A model generated the notes under the pieces. It was not told the DNA's origin, made no database searches, and was given only the letters and a program-made list of their open reading frames with translations. Positions 21,046-33,699 of a DNA stretch of 64,000 nt are shown here, one piece after another. The position numbers and the translations under genes are program-made. The stretch spans positions 2,108,001 to 2,172,000 of the forward strand of contig JANTQA010000032.1 in the NCBI GenBank assembly GCA_027625915.1, given 5' to 3'. The stretch is from Anaeramoeba flamelloides (lineage: Eukaryota > Metamonada > Anaeramoebidae). How positions within the stretch are numbered: the first letter of the stretch is position 1; the number at the start of each line of letters is the position of its first letter.

Positions 21046-22815
21046 AAAAATAATAACTTTTTGGAATTTGATAAAATATTCCAATATAAGTCAATAAAAA
21101 ATCAAAGTGAAGAATTTTATTTTAATTATGAAAATGTTATTAAAACAATCCAAAAAATATTCTTAAATTGGATAAAAGATATATCTCAGAAAAATATTAA
21201 TTTTATTAAAAAAAGAAATTTATTATTCATACATAAATCTGGAGACGAAGGAGTACCACTCAATTATCGACCAATTTCAATTAATCAAACTCTTCCAAGT
21301 TTTTTTCTAAAATTATTATATGTTGGAATTCAAGACTCTTGGGATTTAGTTTCAAAAAATCAATTCGGTTTCAAAAAAAACTAGATACAAGAACAGCGGT
21401 ACTAAATTTATTTAATGAATTTAACAAAATCAAAAATAAATTTAAAAAAGAAAATATTTATATTGTAACAATAGATATACAAAAATGTTTTGACTCTATT
21501 CATTGTTCTTTAATCTATCATTCAATTAAAAAATTTATAAAAAATGAAATTATTGTAAAATTTTTATTAGCTTATTATTCAAAAGAAGGAAATAGTGTTT
21601 ATCAGGGTGATCCTCTATCCCCTTTATTATTTGGATTTATTACTCATTTTCTTTTAGATAAACTCAAACCATTAGCAATACATGTACAGATGTTTGCAGA
21701 TGACTTGATATTAATTATGAAGGGATCGCTAATAGAAATAAATTATCATGTAGAGAAAATATTTAAAATAATTAGAGATTTTTGAATGAATCCGAATAAG
21801 GATAAAACTAAAAAAACTACAAATCCAAAAGAAATTTTATATCTTGGGATTTGGCTTGATAAACAAACTCACTTAAAGTTTAACTTGGACAAAGTTAAAA
21901 CCAATTTTAAAAAAATAATTAATATCCTACAACAAAAAAAATTCACCAATGGATTAAAGATTCATTTTTTTAAAGCGGTTTTACATAGTCAATTATTATA
22001 TGGATTAGAAATATTTGATCTAACACAAAAAGACTTTAATGTAATCGATGTATGGATAAATAAAAAAATAACAAAATTTTTATTAATAAATCCACACTCT
22101 CCCAGACTTATTTATAAAACAGAAGCCAAAATCGAAACGGCAAGAATAACGATATATAAAAGAAGATTTAAACTAATTCAAAAATTAAAAATTTTGGATT
22201 TTAATAAAATAGTTGATAATCTTGATTTAAGAAGCAGAAATTCGAAAATATTAACTGGTAAACGAACACCTTAAAAGAACTCGAAATTGAACTCGAGAAA
22301 TATAGAATCAAACAACTCGAAAATAGTCCCAGTTGGAAAGTTCATAAATATTTAAAAATTATTTCTATTCAAAATAATATTAAAAATAAACTAAGATATT
22401 TAAAATGGAAGGGTTCCACTTCGATTTTAAAACTCAGAATTGTTACAAATTATCTAAACAGATACTATTATGTTATGAATAAAGATAAATCAAAATTTTG
22501 CAAATTATGCAAAAAATCAAAAAATTTGGATATCATTGAAGATTTGGATCATTTTCTCTGGAACTGCCCAGCCTATGAAAATAATCGTAGAATTTGGATA
22601 TCTGAATTAAAAAAATCAATATAGCTAATATATTAAATAATAATAATATTTTTCATATTATTATTAAAAAAGATTCAATATATTTATTATCACTTATGGG
22701 TAATAGACTAATTTTCGAGTCTTTATTAAAATTTCTAAATAAAGATTTAGGAATTCGGGCCAACAAGAGGGGTTAAAAACTCCTCCGTTAAAAAATAATA
22801 AAAAAAAAATAATAT
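21046..22815 (+). mobile_element. LINE copy 2, 5'-truncated, nearly intact RT
   Basis: Non-LTR retrotransposon carrying the reverse-transcriptase domain and C-terminus. Motifs in order: NYRPISIN (about 21262), VTIDIQKCFDSIH with the first catalytic Asp (about 21466), YQGDPLSPLLF (21598), catalytic FADDLILIM (21693), LYLGIWLD (21838), and a C-terminal CCHC knuckle CKLC..DHFLWNC (about 22497-22567). The protein ends at about 22624. The frame is broken three times: a shift in an A-run near 21378, a TGA at 21783 where the other copy reads Gly, and a shift near 22268. The 3' region carries a hairpin-like GAGGGGTTAAAAACTCCTC (22767-22785) and an A-rich end. No endonuclease domain remains. It is younger than the copy at 8465. 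Confidence 0.88.
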
Positions 22816-24097
22816 CTTTTTTTTTTTCAACCACACAAGAATAGAACAAAAATTGTAGTCACTTTTTTACTTGACAACACTTTGGTTTTGAAATTGTTCA
22901 AAATTTTGAAAGAAATTACAGGATCACAATTCAACAACTTTCAATTGTAAAAGGTTTTGAAATTCAAACTTTTAAAAAACATGTAATTTAAACAAATTTC
23001 CACTTTTTGGTTTTCATAGAAAGATTTTCAGGTTATTGAAAGTTAATAAATATTTTTCTTTGAGATAGCTTTGAAAACTTTCAATTAAATTTTAAAATGT
23101 TCATCTTTTGTTAAGTATTATATTTTACCCTTTTTATAAGTTGACAAAAGTTTGTATCAAGTATTTGACGTTTGAAAAAATACAAAAGAATATAAGAAAC
23201 TGAAATTTCTAGGTCTTCAGACTGATTATTCAGTCTATAAATTTGTCTCAAATTTTCTATTTTTTTACGATTTAGACAAATTCTTTTTTATTGATATTAC
23301 AAACTTTAAGTACAACTTAACTCCCCAACTTTTAAGACTGGTTTGTGTTATTAAAGAATGGTTAAATTGTATATCTAATAACAACATACTTTATTTTTAG
23401 ACTTCACCTCAGGGATTGTAAACCTTAAAGCCCAATAAATTGAAAAACATAAATTGAACAATTAATCTTTTATATAAGTTAATTAAGTAATTCCTTTAAA
23501 AAAAGAGAAGAAAATTATGAAAGATAATGAGATTTGTAAATTTTTAAGGTTCTCATACACAAGAGTAAATATAAAACTGGGATCAAAAATTTTTTTTATT
23601 GTTCAACAAATTCAAAATTTTCTTAAATTTCGATTTTTGGTGTTTAGAAGTCTCTAGGACATCTATTTTTCGAGATATTGCCCAAAATCGATTTTTATAT
23701 ACAAATTTTTTAATAGTGATTTTTCACAATTATTATGGGCAATAATTCGAAAAATCCAAGAGCCCCCAATAAAACTGAAAATTTGAGATTGTTTTTATAT
23801 TTTTTATATAGTGACTCCCATAGATTAAAATGATTTTTAAAGTTTTTTTTTTTGAAAAAAAAAAAAAAAAATTTAATTATAGGTTTTTTGTATATATAAA
23901 TAATTTAAAAACTTCTACTCCCCACATAGAAAAAACTAATTAGTTACCAGCATTTATCCGAATTTTGGTACCTTGAGAGGATTTGAATTTTAGAAGTAAA
24001 AAAATTTGAAAAGATTTAAAGGTAAATTCAGGTCGCAAACATATATACTTTAATTGATCAAATTCTATATATAAAAATTTAAAAAAAAAAAATTATA

Positions 24098-24296
24098 ACA
24101 GTCAGTTTCACTTTTAAGGAACAAACTTTCACCGAAATTTAAAGCACAAAAAAATCTCAAATTAAGGCACAAAATTTGGAATTTTTTTTTTTACAATTTA
24201 TTTTTACTAGAATTTGAATTTTGTGCTTTAATTTGAGATTTTTTTTGTGCCTTAAATTTCGTTGAAAGTTTGTGCCTTAAAAGTGAAACTGACTGT
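24098..24296. mobile_element. Palindromic MITE, family C, copy 1
   Basis: 199 bp that is almost one palindrome: ACAGTCAGTTTCACTTTTAA .. TTAAAAGTGAAACTGACTGT, with inner arms built from a GGCACAAA..TTAAGG theme (a sub-repeat occurring twice per arm). The TIR starting CAGTCAG with neighbouring TA suggests a Tc1/mariner-type MITE (inference). Confidence 0.85.
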
Positions 24297-24332
24297 ATAT
24301 ATTTAAATACTTTTTTGAAGAATGGGTTACAT

Positions 24333-24380
24333 AAATATATTTTAAAATAAATTTGCCCCACTTTCTTGGAAATAGCTTAG
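24333..24380 (-). mobile_element. Solo end of TIR family A
   Basis: ATTTGCCCCACTTTCTTGGA followed by AATAGCTTA is the reverse complement of the family-A left end; the rest of the element was not found. Confidence 0.6.
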
Positions 24381-24730
24381 AGTAATTATTTACACAAGTA
24401 TACTATTAAGCTCGATATGTAACTTCAGTTATCAACTATAGGGAGATGAATTATCGTTTTTAAAAGGGTTCCTTTTTCCGTATGAAATTATCACTTAAAA
24501 AGATTCGGATCCTATTATCTTTTGTATTATTATATCAAATTAGAAAAAGAATAATTTGTAAATAAAATATATGGTCAATTTTTTAAGATTCATAAGGTTT
24601 CAATATTTGATGTGTTTTTGTTGTATTGTTCAAATAAAATTAATATTTAAGGGTTATTTGTTCCTAAAAACCATGAGGAATTACTAAAAGTGTGATTTCT
24701 TCATAATTAATTTTTTTTCAACTATTTATT

Positions 24731-24930
24731 ACAGTCAGTTTCACTTTTAAGGCACAAACTTTCAACGAAATTTAAGGCGCAATAAAAAATCTCAAATTAA
24801 GGCTCAAAATTCAAATTCTAGTAAAAATAAATTGTAAAAAAAAAAATAACAAATTTTGTGCCTTAATTTGAGTTTTTTTTGTGCCTTAAATTTCGTTGAA
24901 AGTTTGTGCCTTTTAAGTGAAACTGACTGT
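24731..24930. mobile_element. Palindromic MITE, family C, copy 2
   Basis: 200 bp, same TIR as copy 1 with TA on both outer sides (TA-CAGTCAG .. CTGACTG-TA). The central loop (AATTCTAGTAAAAATAAATT) is the reverse complement of that of copy 1, so the two copies are in opposite orientation. Confidence 0.85.
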
Positions 24931-26111
24931 AAATTTCTAGAAATTTACAAGATTGGGTTATATTTTTTTTAAAATATTCAGATTTTTATATAAGGAACTG
25001 TTAGTATTAAAATCGGTTATTTAATCTCATCTATTATTTTTTTTAATTATTATAATTGATTATTAATTTGAATTCTTTTTAATTGTTTGAAATTTTTAAA
25101 AAATTGAGAAATAATTGTAAATTCTATTGATATATTTAACCTTTGGGTTGTTAATAGATCCAATGAACAATTTAAGATTGGCTATATAATTATTGATTAT
25201 AAATAATCAATTAAAAAGTATTTCTTGGGATTATAGATAGATTTTTCCAGGTTTTAAAAAAGTATTTTGAGAGAATTTTTAATATCTTTGTTTGGTTCTT
25301 TTTCTCATATTTTTTTAATCAATCAAAATAAAAAATCATTTTACACTGTTTTTTGAATTAAAAAAAATATGATTTTTTTCAAGTTTAAAATTATTATTTT
25401 AATTTTTTTGAAAACAAGTAGATTTTTTATACTGAGTGTTTGTTAAATTAAGAAGTGGTTTTATTTTTAAAGTGTATTTTGGTACACTTTCTTCCAAGAT
25501 AATATGATTTCTTTCTTCTTCAAAGGAAATAATTTTTTTTTAAATAATACAGAAATATGTTAAATTTTGAACTTTTCAAAAATTAGAAAAAGATATCAAA
25601 CCTTTTAAAAACCATAATTCATTTTGGAAAATATCATCAAAAGTGATTTTTGCTCTTGTAGTAATCAGATTTTTACTTCTTTTTTCAATTTCATAATACT
25701 TATAAATTTTTTGATTTTAATAAATAAATTGTCTTGAAGATTTTTTTCAAGTTTACAAGTTCCTTCAGATTAAATTTTAATTACCTCTTCTTTGTCACAA
25801 GTTGAACTCAAATAACCAAAGCTATTTCAAACACAATCAGAAAATTGATGAAGTTAATCTATTTTTAATTGTATCTTCTTGTAAGAACAGTTTATTCAAT
25901 TCTTTAATTATTATCCAATACTAAAAAAACAAAATATCCGTTAAATCCGTTAAAGTTGAATTTCAATCCGAGATTTATCTTTCCAAGCGAATTGAAGTCC
26001 CCACTCTTAAAGCCAAAAACCAATCTCCAACATAGTTTTATCATTAAATTTTTATTTTTTCATCCTTTTTTTCCTTTTGTGACTTTTTCTCAAAACAAAA
26101 ACAAAAAACAA

Positions 26112-28670
26112 ATGAACAAAAAAAAAAAAAATTTCAAATCTCGAAGACAATTTTTGCTTGACATAAGTAAAAAGTTGGACAATAATTCAATTAATCAAAT
26201 GTATGATGCGTGCATTAAGATTTGTACTGATAAGAGATTGACAAAAAAAAATGCGTGGTCTTTAAATTTAATTGATCACATGAGCGAGGTGATTCAATCA
26301 AAGGCAAAAGAAAAGAACAAAAAGGGGAGCGAAACAGATTTCACAGTTGCTTGCTTCACAATTGATGCAGGAGCAAAGCTTTATGGAATTCGTGTTGATT
26401 CTGTTTTAGGTGAGGTTTATAAGATGGTTAGTGATTTAAATAGATCCACCAATTCTAATAACAATAAATCCAACAAGGATCAATCTTCTCAAGGCAATAA
26501 CGAAGATCAAAAAACTGAAAACGAAATAATGAAACGCAAATGGGATCAAGGGGGAAATTCCACTTTAGAAAAGGATTTTGTTTCTCTTGAATTAAAGAAT
26601 TTTAAAGACTTTTTTGGCTCTGATCCATTATTCCGAAATTTAGGTATCTTTTTTGCGAACCAAGGCAATTCCAAAATTTTATTATTAAATGTAAACGCCC
26701 AAAGGGGTAGTGAATTAGTCTTTGATCCTTCAGATCCCGAAATAGGAAGTGAAATATCATTAAACTATTCATTATTAAATTTAAAAAACTTAATAAAGGC
26801 AGGATCTCATGAAAAAGAAAAAGAAAAAGAAAATGAAAATGAAAAGGAACAAGATCAAGATCAGCAAGAAAATAACAATACCGAAGAAAATGAAAAGGAA
26901 GCAGAAATAGAAATAGAAATAGAAAAAGAAAAAGAAGAAGACCATAAAGAAGAAGAAAAAGGCAAAGAAAAAACACTAAACCAAAAAACAACCTACAAAC
27001 AAACAATTCCCTTTACATTGATTGAAAATGAATTCCAAAATATTAATGAGTCCGATCAGATTTGTCCATACTTTTTAAACTTTTCGAAAGAAAATTGGAA
27101 TGAATATCATGAACTGCATCCTAGTTTCTTCCAATACAACAACCCGGAGAAACTAAATAAAGAGTACGATGACCTTTCTAATATTCAAAAGCAAATTGAA
27201 AATGAAGAGGAAGAAGACGACGATGATGATGATGATGAAGAAAATATTGACCAAGATCCAATGTTAGATTTCGGTATGGGAGATCCAACTTTAGAATTGG
27301 AAGAAAATGAGATTAGCGAACTAATGTTTCCAAGCATCCAAAATGAAGGCAATGAGAATTTAGGAGAACATGGAGATAATGATAACAATGGAAGAAATTC
27401 AAAAAAACAAGAGCAACGAAGAAATAATTTAATGAACAATACTCGTTATTTGGATTCATCAGTTATGCACCTCGAAAGTTTGATTTCAAAATTTCCCATT
27501 CAAAATCAGCAATTTGAATATTCTTATTTTGACTCTCAAAATTTGAATAAAAATTTAACTGGCATTTCGTCCTTTGGATCAAAATTATGGGAATTTGGAA
27601 ATAGAAAAATCTTCAACAAGGAAGATCGAAATTCAAATGATAGTGTGACTTCTGAGATCCAAAATTTATCAAAAATTATTGGAATAGGATCACCATCTAA
27701 AAGAACATCAAATCAAAATAATAATAATACGAAGAAGAAGAAGAAAAAATCCAAAAAGGAACTCAGAATCAATTTTAACGCCAAAAACGTCACATCAAAA
27801 GAATTAGGAACATCCAATTCAACACGGAGTTACCAAATGTCAAAAAACGAACTAGAAAAACACAACTTTGAAGAAACCACACTCCCTGAAGATCTGAATT
27901 ATAATGTCTATAAATTTACTCAATTATTTACAAAAAGTAATTTGCAATTTGCAATGTTTAAAACAAAAAATCAATTTAAAAAAAGAAACCAGCAGGACAA
28001 AGAGTTTGACAGTGGGTGGGTTGACTCAGTTGGGTTTGATTTTGATGATAATAACGATATTCAAATTGAAAATGAACAAGTGCCATTTGCACCACAAATC
28101 CAAATATTAAATCAACAAAACGATGACAATTCGGCCAATGATCTAAATGATGATCTTGGTCTGGGAATTGACACCAATAGTAATTTGTCTATTAACCAAT
28201 TAACATCGAAATTTCACAAAATGAATATCCAAAATGAAAACCAAAGTTTACAGGCAAAAAAATTAAAATTTATGCGAGCAGCTAAAAAAATACCCGTTTC
28301 TGAGCTTAAAGTAAAAATCAAAGATATTCTCGTTCCTAAAGACAAAAACGAGACATTGGAAGAAAATCAGAATGAGAACGATAACGAAAATGAGAAAGAT
28401 AAGAAAAGCGAGAAGGGGGTGGAGAAGGAGAAAGACGCAGAAGAAGAAAAAGAAAATATTCCCATACAACAAAATTCTTTTAAAAATATTCTTAGCAAAT
28501 TATCAAAAACAATACCCAAAGAAAAAAGAAGTGTACATTTATCATTTATTTCCTTATTACATTTAGCCAACGAAATGGAACTCTCCCTTTTCAGAGAGAA
28601 TTCAAACGTAGATAAAATTCAAGAATTTAATCATGATATAATTGTTTCTTCTTTAAAAAAAGAGAACTGA
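26112..28670 (+). CDS. NCAPH: Condensin subunit CAP-H / Barren (kleisin)
   Basis: Single-exon protein of 852 aa. The start is the first in-frame ATG (26112); the open frame reaches back to 25956 without an ATG. CAP-H is the kleisin that bridges the SMC2-SMC4 heads and binds the HEAT subunits, compacting mitotic chromosomes in the nucleus. The N-terminal Barren block is at about 13-105: KKNAWSLNLIDHM matches the family's KNAF/W-LxLIDYM, and TIDAGAKLYGIRVDSV matches TLDASxKIYxxRVDAVHxxVY. A middle block follows at about 155-215 (FFANQGNSKILLLNVNAQRG). Long Glu/Lys/Asn and Asp runs (about 230-285, 355-375) are lineage-specific inserts. A GWVDSVGFDFDDNNDI block lies near 633. The C-terminal winged-helix region has KKIPVSELKVKIKDIL (about 725) and SVHLSFISLLHLANEMELSL (about 806). 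Length is similar to the usual 700-900 aa. No sequence sign of regulation was seen. Confidence 0.93.
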   Translation: MNKKKKNFKSRRQFLLDISKKLDNNSINQMYDACIKICTDKRLTKKNAWSLNLIDHMSEVIQSKAKEKNKKGSETDFTVACFTIDAGAKLYGIRVDSVLGEVYKMVSDLNRSTNSNNNKSNKDQSSQGNNEDQKTENEIMKRKWDQGGNSTLEKDFVSLELKNFKDFFGSDPLFRNLGIFFANQGNSKILLLNVNAQRGSELVFDPSDPEIGSEISLNYSLLNLKNLIKAGSHEKEKEKENENEKEQDQDQQENNNTEENEKEAEIEIEIEKEKEEDHKEEEKGKEKTLNQKTTYKQTIPFTLIENEFQNINESDQICPYFLNFSKENWNEYHELHPSFFQYNNPEKLNKEYDDLSNIQKQIENEEEEDDDDDDDEENIDQDPMLDFGMGDPTLELEENEISELMFPSIQNEGNENLGEHGDNDNNGRNSKKQEQRRNNLMNNTRYLDSSVMHLESLISKFPIQNQQFEYSYFDSQNLNKNLTGISSFGSKLWEFGNRKIFNKEDRNSNDSVTSEIQNLSKIIGIGSPSKRTSNQNNNNTKKKKKKSKKELRINFNAKNVTSKELGTSNSTRSYQMSKNELEKHNFEETTLPEDLNYNVYKFTQLFTKSNLQFAMFKTKNQFKKRNQQDKEFDSGWVDSVGFDFDDNNDIQIENEQVPFAPQIQILNQQNDDNSANDLNDDLGLGIDTNSNLSINQLTSKFHKMNIQNENQSLQAKKLKFMRAAKKIPVSELKVKIKDILVPKDKNETLEENQNENDNENEKDKKSEKGVEKEKDAEEEKENIPIQQNSFKNILSKLSKTIPKEKRSVHLSFISLLHLANEMELSLFRENSNVDKIQEFNHDIIVSSLKKEN

Positions 28671-28679
28671 AATAATTGT

Positions 28680-28731
28680 GATAATTTAATTTAAAAATAA
28701 TAATTTAATTTAAAAATAATAATTTAATTTA
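28680..28731. repeat. Tandem repeat, unit about 20 bp
   Basis: Nearly three copies of a unit like TAATTTAATTTAAAAATAA immediately downstream of the condensin stop codon. Confidence 0.85.
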
Positions 28732-30225
28732 ATCTTTTTTATTTTTTTTTTTTTTTTTGAAGAAATCAAAGATCTTTTGAGATAAGTGTTCTACTATAGT
28801 AAAATGATTGAAAATTGAAATTTTTTTTTTTTACAACTTTTTCGACTTTATTGATTTATTTGAGTAATGGAATTTAAAATCAATACAAAACAACAATACC
28901 ACCCCAGTATAATATATTATTTGGTTACTTATTTGGTCTGTATAAAGCCAAGAAAAAAAATAAAATCAATTTTTTTTTTTTTTTTTTTATGATTTATGTC
29001 CAAGTTGCTTTTAATTTGAGTTAACCTGAATCGATTTTAATTGGTTGATATTTTTTTGGTTATTTAACTTTAAATGATGGATTTTCACTTTTTAAAAAGT
29101 CGATTTTGCTTTCAATTATACCCTTTTTATTTTAAACTTTTATTTTAAAGTAAACTGTTTTCTATTTTTAAAAGAGTACTTTTCAATAAATCAAAAGATT
29201 TCTGTTTTTTCCCATCTCTATCAACAAAAATTTGCTTGTCAAAGTTGAATTATTTTCATTTAATCATACAACCTCTAAAAAAATATATTTATTTTTTTTT
29301 TTGAAATATTTTATTGCAAACAGTTTAAGATAATTAAGTCTAAAAAAGATCTTCGAAAAGACAAATAATCATTCAAAATATAGAGTCATTCCAATACCTT
29401 CGATAATGAATTTTATTTTTTGTCAAAAAATCTTTTTGTTAAAACATTTTTAGTGAAAGTTCAGTAATAAAACATTTGTAGGGTTCTTTTAAAAAATTAT
29501 TAATCATTTTTTTTCTTTTTTGTTTTTCATTTTTCAAATATCAGATTATTTTATATATTGATAATAATTAAAAGTGAATTTTTAATTGTATTTAATATTT
29601 AAAGTATCTTGAATACAAATGAATGTAAATATTATTTAATATATTCTCCCAGATCAGTTATAATTTATGATATAGGGTTTATATATTATAAAGATATTAT
29701 GTATAGGGGGGTTAAAAATATATTATTAAAAATGTGGAGAAATCGATCAAAATTATTGAAAAATGAATTTTTTGAGCAAAAATTTTTTGAATATTTTTCA
29801 ATTTTTGATCTATGTAAAAAAGAAAAAAGGAATTTTCATTTTGTTTTCTATTTTATCAATTTTAATAAATTGAATTTTACAGAGATCCCATAATAAATTT
29901 TCAAAGTAGTAACTGAAATTATATTCAAAAAAAATTAAAAATATTCAAAAATGAGCAAAAAAAGGATAAAAGGGGTTTTTTTATTTTTTCAAAAATAATA
30001 AATTTAATTAAAAAAAATGGTTTTTATTAGATAAATTTTTTTTCTGACTATAAAAAGAATCAAGTAAAGTGTTTTCAAACAATTAAAGACGAGAATAGAG
30101 TTGTAATTTCTCTGATGTTTGGATTATTTACTCTTTTTTTGTATTTTTAAAACCAATTGGAGAGTGATTGTTATTTCGATTAAACTCTCTAATTCTTTTT
30201 GAAGATTTCAAATCTGGTAATTTAT

Positions 30226-30343
<118 letters not shown>

Positions 30344-32089
30344 TTAAGATTCTAGGATTGTAAGGGTTTATTGTTATAATAATAATTTCTTCTTGTTTAT
30401 AGAATATTTAACAAAATTTTTTCTTTTCGTTTTACAGGGCATTAGACAATATTTTGTATATTCATAATAGTCTTTTGATTTGTATTTTCGTTAGTGCTCT
30501 CTGTCCGTTTTATATTTATTTTCTTTTTTTTTTTTAATTCATTATTAAATAGTGTTCTAATTATAATATTTTTTTTAAAAAAACAAAATGATTTTCTCTA
30601 AACTGCGATTTTCCAGGTATCAATTATACTCTAAAAAAAATATTTAATGCAAATAATCTAAAATAGGAATTTTAATTTAAAAAATATAAATTATTCAGAT
30701 TACCCACCTAAACCTAAAAAAAAAAAACCGAGGTAGTATATATTTTTTAACCAAAAAAAAAAAAAAACATTATTTTTTTGATCACCTTAATAAAATTTTT
30801 ATAATGAAAAATCAAGATTATTCTTTTAGGGGTCAAAATTTCAAATTCTTGTTTTGTAAAACCTCTCGAAAAATGAGAAGATTCAAAGAATTCTTTAAAT
30901 AATTATGACGATTTGGAAACCAAGGTTTTTCAATTTTTTCAAAAAGTGAAATAAAGTTAAATATAAAAAAAAAATTCAACATTTAAGGACCCCATTTTGA
31001 TCTCTGAGAATGTTATATTATTTTATTGTTTTATTTTTACATATCATAAAGAATTTTTATTCTGAAGAAAATGGATAAAAAAATATATTCATTTCGAAGT
31101 TAAAATCAAAGATCAGTACAAAAAAAAAAAACAATTTAAAAAATATATTTTATAATGAAAATTTTAAAAAATAAATCACTTTAAGTGCTTTTCAATCACA
31201 ATTCCAAATTTTAACACATTTCAAACTAAAAAATGTAACTGTAAAAAATATTTTGAATAGTCACAGTAATTTTTTTGTGGTTATAGATTTTAGATAAAAA
31301 TTATTAAATATTAAAATGAACTTTTTATATTGATCTAAAAACAGTTAAAAATTATTGGAATTTTGAAAAATTAAGATTTTTTTTGTAAAAGAAATTCACA
31401 GTGTGTAAATTTAACTGAGATTATCTAACTCTTTCAATACCGTTTTTATACCCAATTTCCCCATTTTCACCTAAAAACAAAGTCCTTAAACATTTAATCT
31501 CATCTATTATTAAATATCTCTGAATCTATAGTATTTTCTCCTAACCAAATTCTGAAAAAAAAAGAAAAAATTCATTTTTAAATAATCACTAAAATTCATA
31601 CTAAGCTGCAGACTGATCAACTAAGAACTAAAATAACAAGGCTTTACAGTATACACACGAGAATTTTTTTGACCCATTTCAAGTACTATAATTCCTAACC
31701 CAGAAAATTGGTTGAAAAAAATGAATTTTTTTAAAAACGATAATTCATTTCTCTCCAACTAATAAAGAGTTGTTTGCTTATCAAGTTTAATTGAACCTTT
31801 GTGTTATAAGTGCTATATTGACTTTTGGTAAAAAAAATAGATAAGAGTTACTAAACCCTTCATAAGGAAAAACAGTGTTTAAATAAAAATAAAAATAATA
31901 AAAAAAATGAAGTGATCAGGATTATTTTATTTTTCTTATTTCGTTCGTGGTACGTGATTTAAGAAATCAATAAAAAATTCAAGTTAAATTGATCAGTGCT
32001 TATGGGAAGCAATTGTTTTTCCATATTGAATAAAATATTTGAAAAAAAACTAAGAGGTTGGTTGTGCTTTCAAAAAAAATCTGTTAGAT

Positions 32090-33205
32090 TTAATTAATCT
32101 TTCTTGTTCTATTTTTAAGTTTTTTCTATTGGTTAGTTCAAAAGGAAAGAAATAAATATAAAATATCAGAAAAACCAGAAAAAATGGAATTTTGAGATGA
32201 AAAATAGATGCTAAAAATAAAGAAAAAAAAAAAATTTACAGCTTCATTCATTGCTTTTTTTCCGTATTTTGTTCCTTCTGTTTTGGCTTTGTTTATACCT
32301 TTATCAATTTGAGCTTCTTTTGAGTCTAAGAATGGTCTAATAAAAGTCTATAAGAAGTTTAAAAAAAATATTAAAAGTCAGAATTATGCTTTTTATTTAG
32401 AAAAAAAACTAAAAAAAAATGGATAAATACTTACTTTCCATAAAAATTGAGCGCCCTATCATTTTAAAAAGCAATATTTGTCGTGTAAATGTCAGTGTTG
32501 AGTGAAATAGTTTTTAAAAAAGAAAAGAAAGAATAAATGAGATTAAAAACTTTGTCAAGTGTCAAAATAAAAAGAAAAAAAAATAATTACGTTGAACCAT
32601 GGGTTTTGAAGAAAGATAAAGAAAGCAATTTTTCTGAACAAATTTTTAAAGGAAGCACGTTAAAAGAGAAGTATAAAAAAAGTAAAGGAATTTTTCGAGT
32701 GAGGAAAAATTTCGTTTATTTGAAAACCAACAAAACAAAACAAAACAAAACAAAAGAAAAAAAAAATAGTTCATACAATTCGTAATAAAAAGGAAACCAC
32801 GAAACGACTTTTTGAAAATTTAAAGAAAAAGAAGGTAAAAGAGAAAAATAAAATTTTTATTAGTGGTGTGCCTGAAAAAGGAAAAAAAAAAAGAAAAAAA
32901 AATTAGTTACTTATATCAGCCCAAAATTCAAAAAATGAAAAAAGACCTGCAACTGTCCAGTAAACTAACAATTCTGTGTCATCGTCTTTGTCTTCAGATT
33001 TAATTGCTTTAAAGGATTTCTGTGGTTGAGAAATATTTGGAATTGTTTGATAAAAAGAAAAAGAAGAAAAAAAGATCAATTTTTGGAATCAAAAAACAAA
33101 AAAAAAAAAAAAAAAAGAAAAAAGAAAGATGAACCGTACATATGCTGGATATAAGAATGCAACAATTCCTTGAATAATTCCTGTTACTATTTTTGGTAAA
33201 ACCAT
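32090..33205 (-). CDS. TB2/DP1/HVA22 (REEP-type) ER-shaping protein
   Basis: Seven exons, all joined in frame (414 nt, 137 aa): 33140-33205, 32911-33019, 32777-32807, 32591-32633, 32435-32455, 32240-32347 and 32090-32125. The introns are 103-143 bp, except one of 87 bp and the last of 114 bp; donors are mostly GTAAxT with one GTACGG, and acceptors end in AG. REEP/Yop1/HVA22 proteins insert hydrophobic hairpins into tubular ER and curve the membrane. Signature pieces: IVAFLYPAYKSFKAIKS (exons 1/2), DDDTELLVYWTVAGLFSFFE (exon 2), WFPFYYELKIAFF (exons 3/4), GAQFLWK (a 21-nt exon 5), TFIRPFLDSKEAQIDKG (exon 6). The C-terminus is short and basic; this last exon is the least certain, chosen for its ACTAAC branch-like site and phase. 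The plus-strand open frame at 32537-32785 is an antisense shadow. Confidence 0.88.
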
Positions 33206-33699
33206 TTTGCTTTTGATAATTAATTATAAGTTAAAAAGAAAAAAAAATAAAATTTATTCTGAGTTTTTCGCCTTTGAAATATAACCTATAAATATATTTG
33301 GGAAAACTGAAATAACCCGTTTTCAGATTTAAAATTCGTTTTGTAAAAATTGTAGAAAAGGTAAATGTTTCGTGATAAAATATTAAGAATTTAATGAAAC
33401 GAAACACTTTGGAAATTAACCTTGTCTTTAATAGAGAATATGTTTATAAGGAACTCTAGTTTATATAGAAGAGCTTCAATACTATGTATTTTTCTTGGAG
33501 AAGATAAAATAATATTCTCCAAATCGCTTTTAATCGTATTTAAATTTATAATCTTGATGAAAATTCTCCTCTTAATAGAACAGAGTGCTAGTTAAGTTTT
33601 TTAATATCAAAGTCTGATATTTTCTTTACAATTTTTTGTCATTTTTATGAGATAATAAACAAAAAAAGTGAAATTTTGGAAATAAAAATTATTATCGTA

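Larger units (their letters stand above)
22816..26111. other. Intergenic with palindromic MITEs
   Basis: No gene seen. It contains two copies of the CAGTCAG palindromic element (24098-24296, 24731-24930) and one end of family A (24333-24380). 25956-26111 is open in frame with the condensin gene but lacks an ATG, and is probably its 5' leader. Confidence 0.5.

Noticed and set aside
29609-29893. 94-codon frame downstream of the CAP-H gene
   Set aside because: No ATG at the start, AT-driven residues, no homologous motif; left as intergenic.
32537-32785. 82-codon Lys-rich frame (+)
   Set aside because: Antisense to exons 3 and 4 and an intron of the REEP-type gene.
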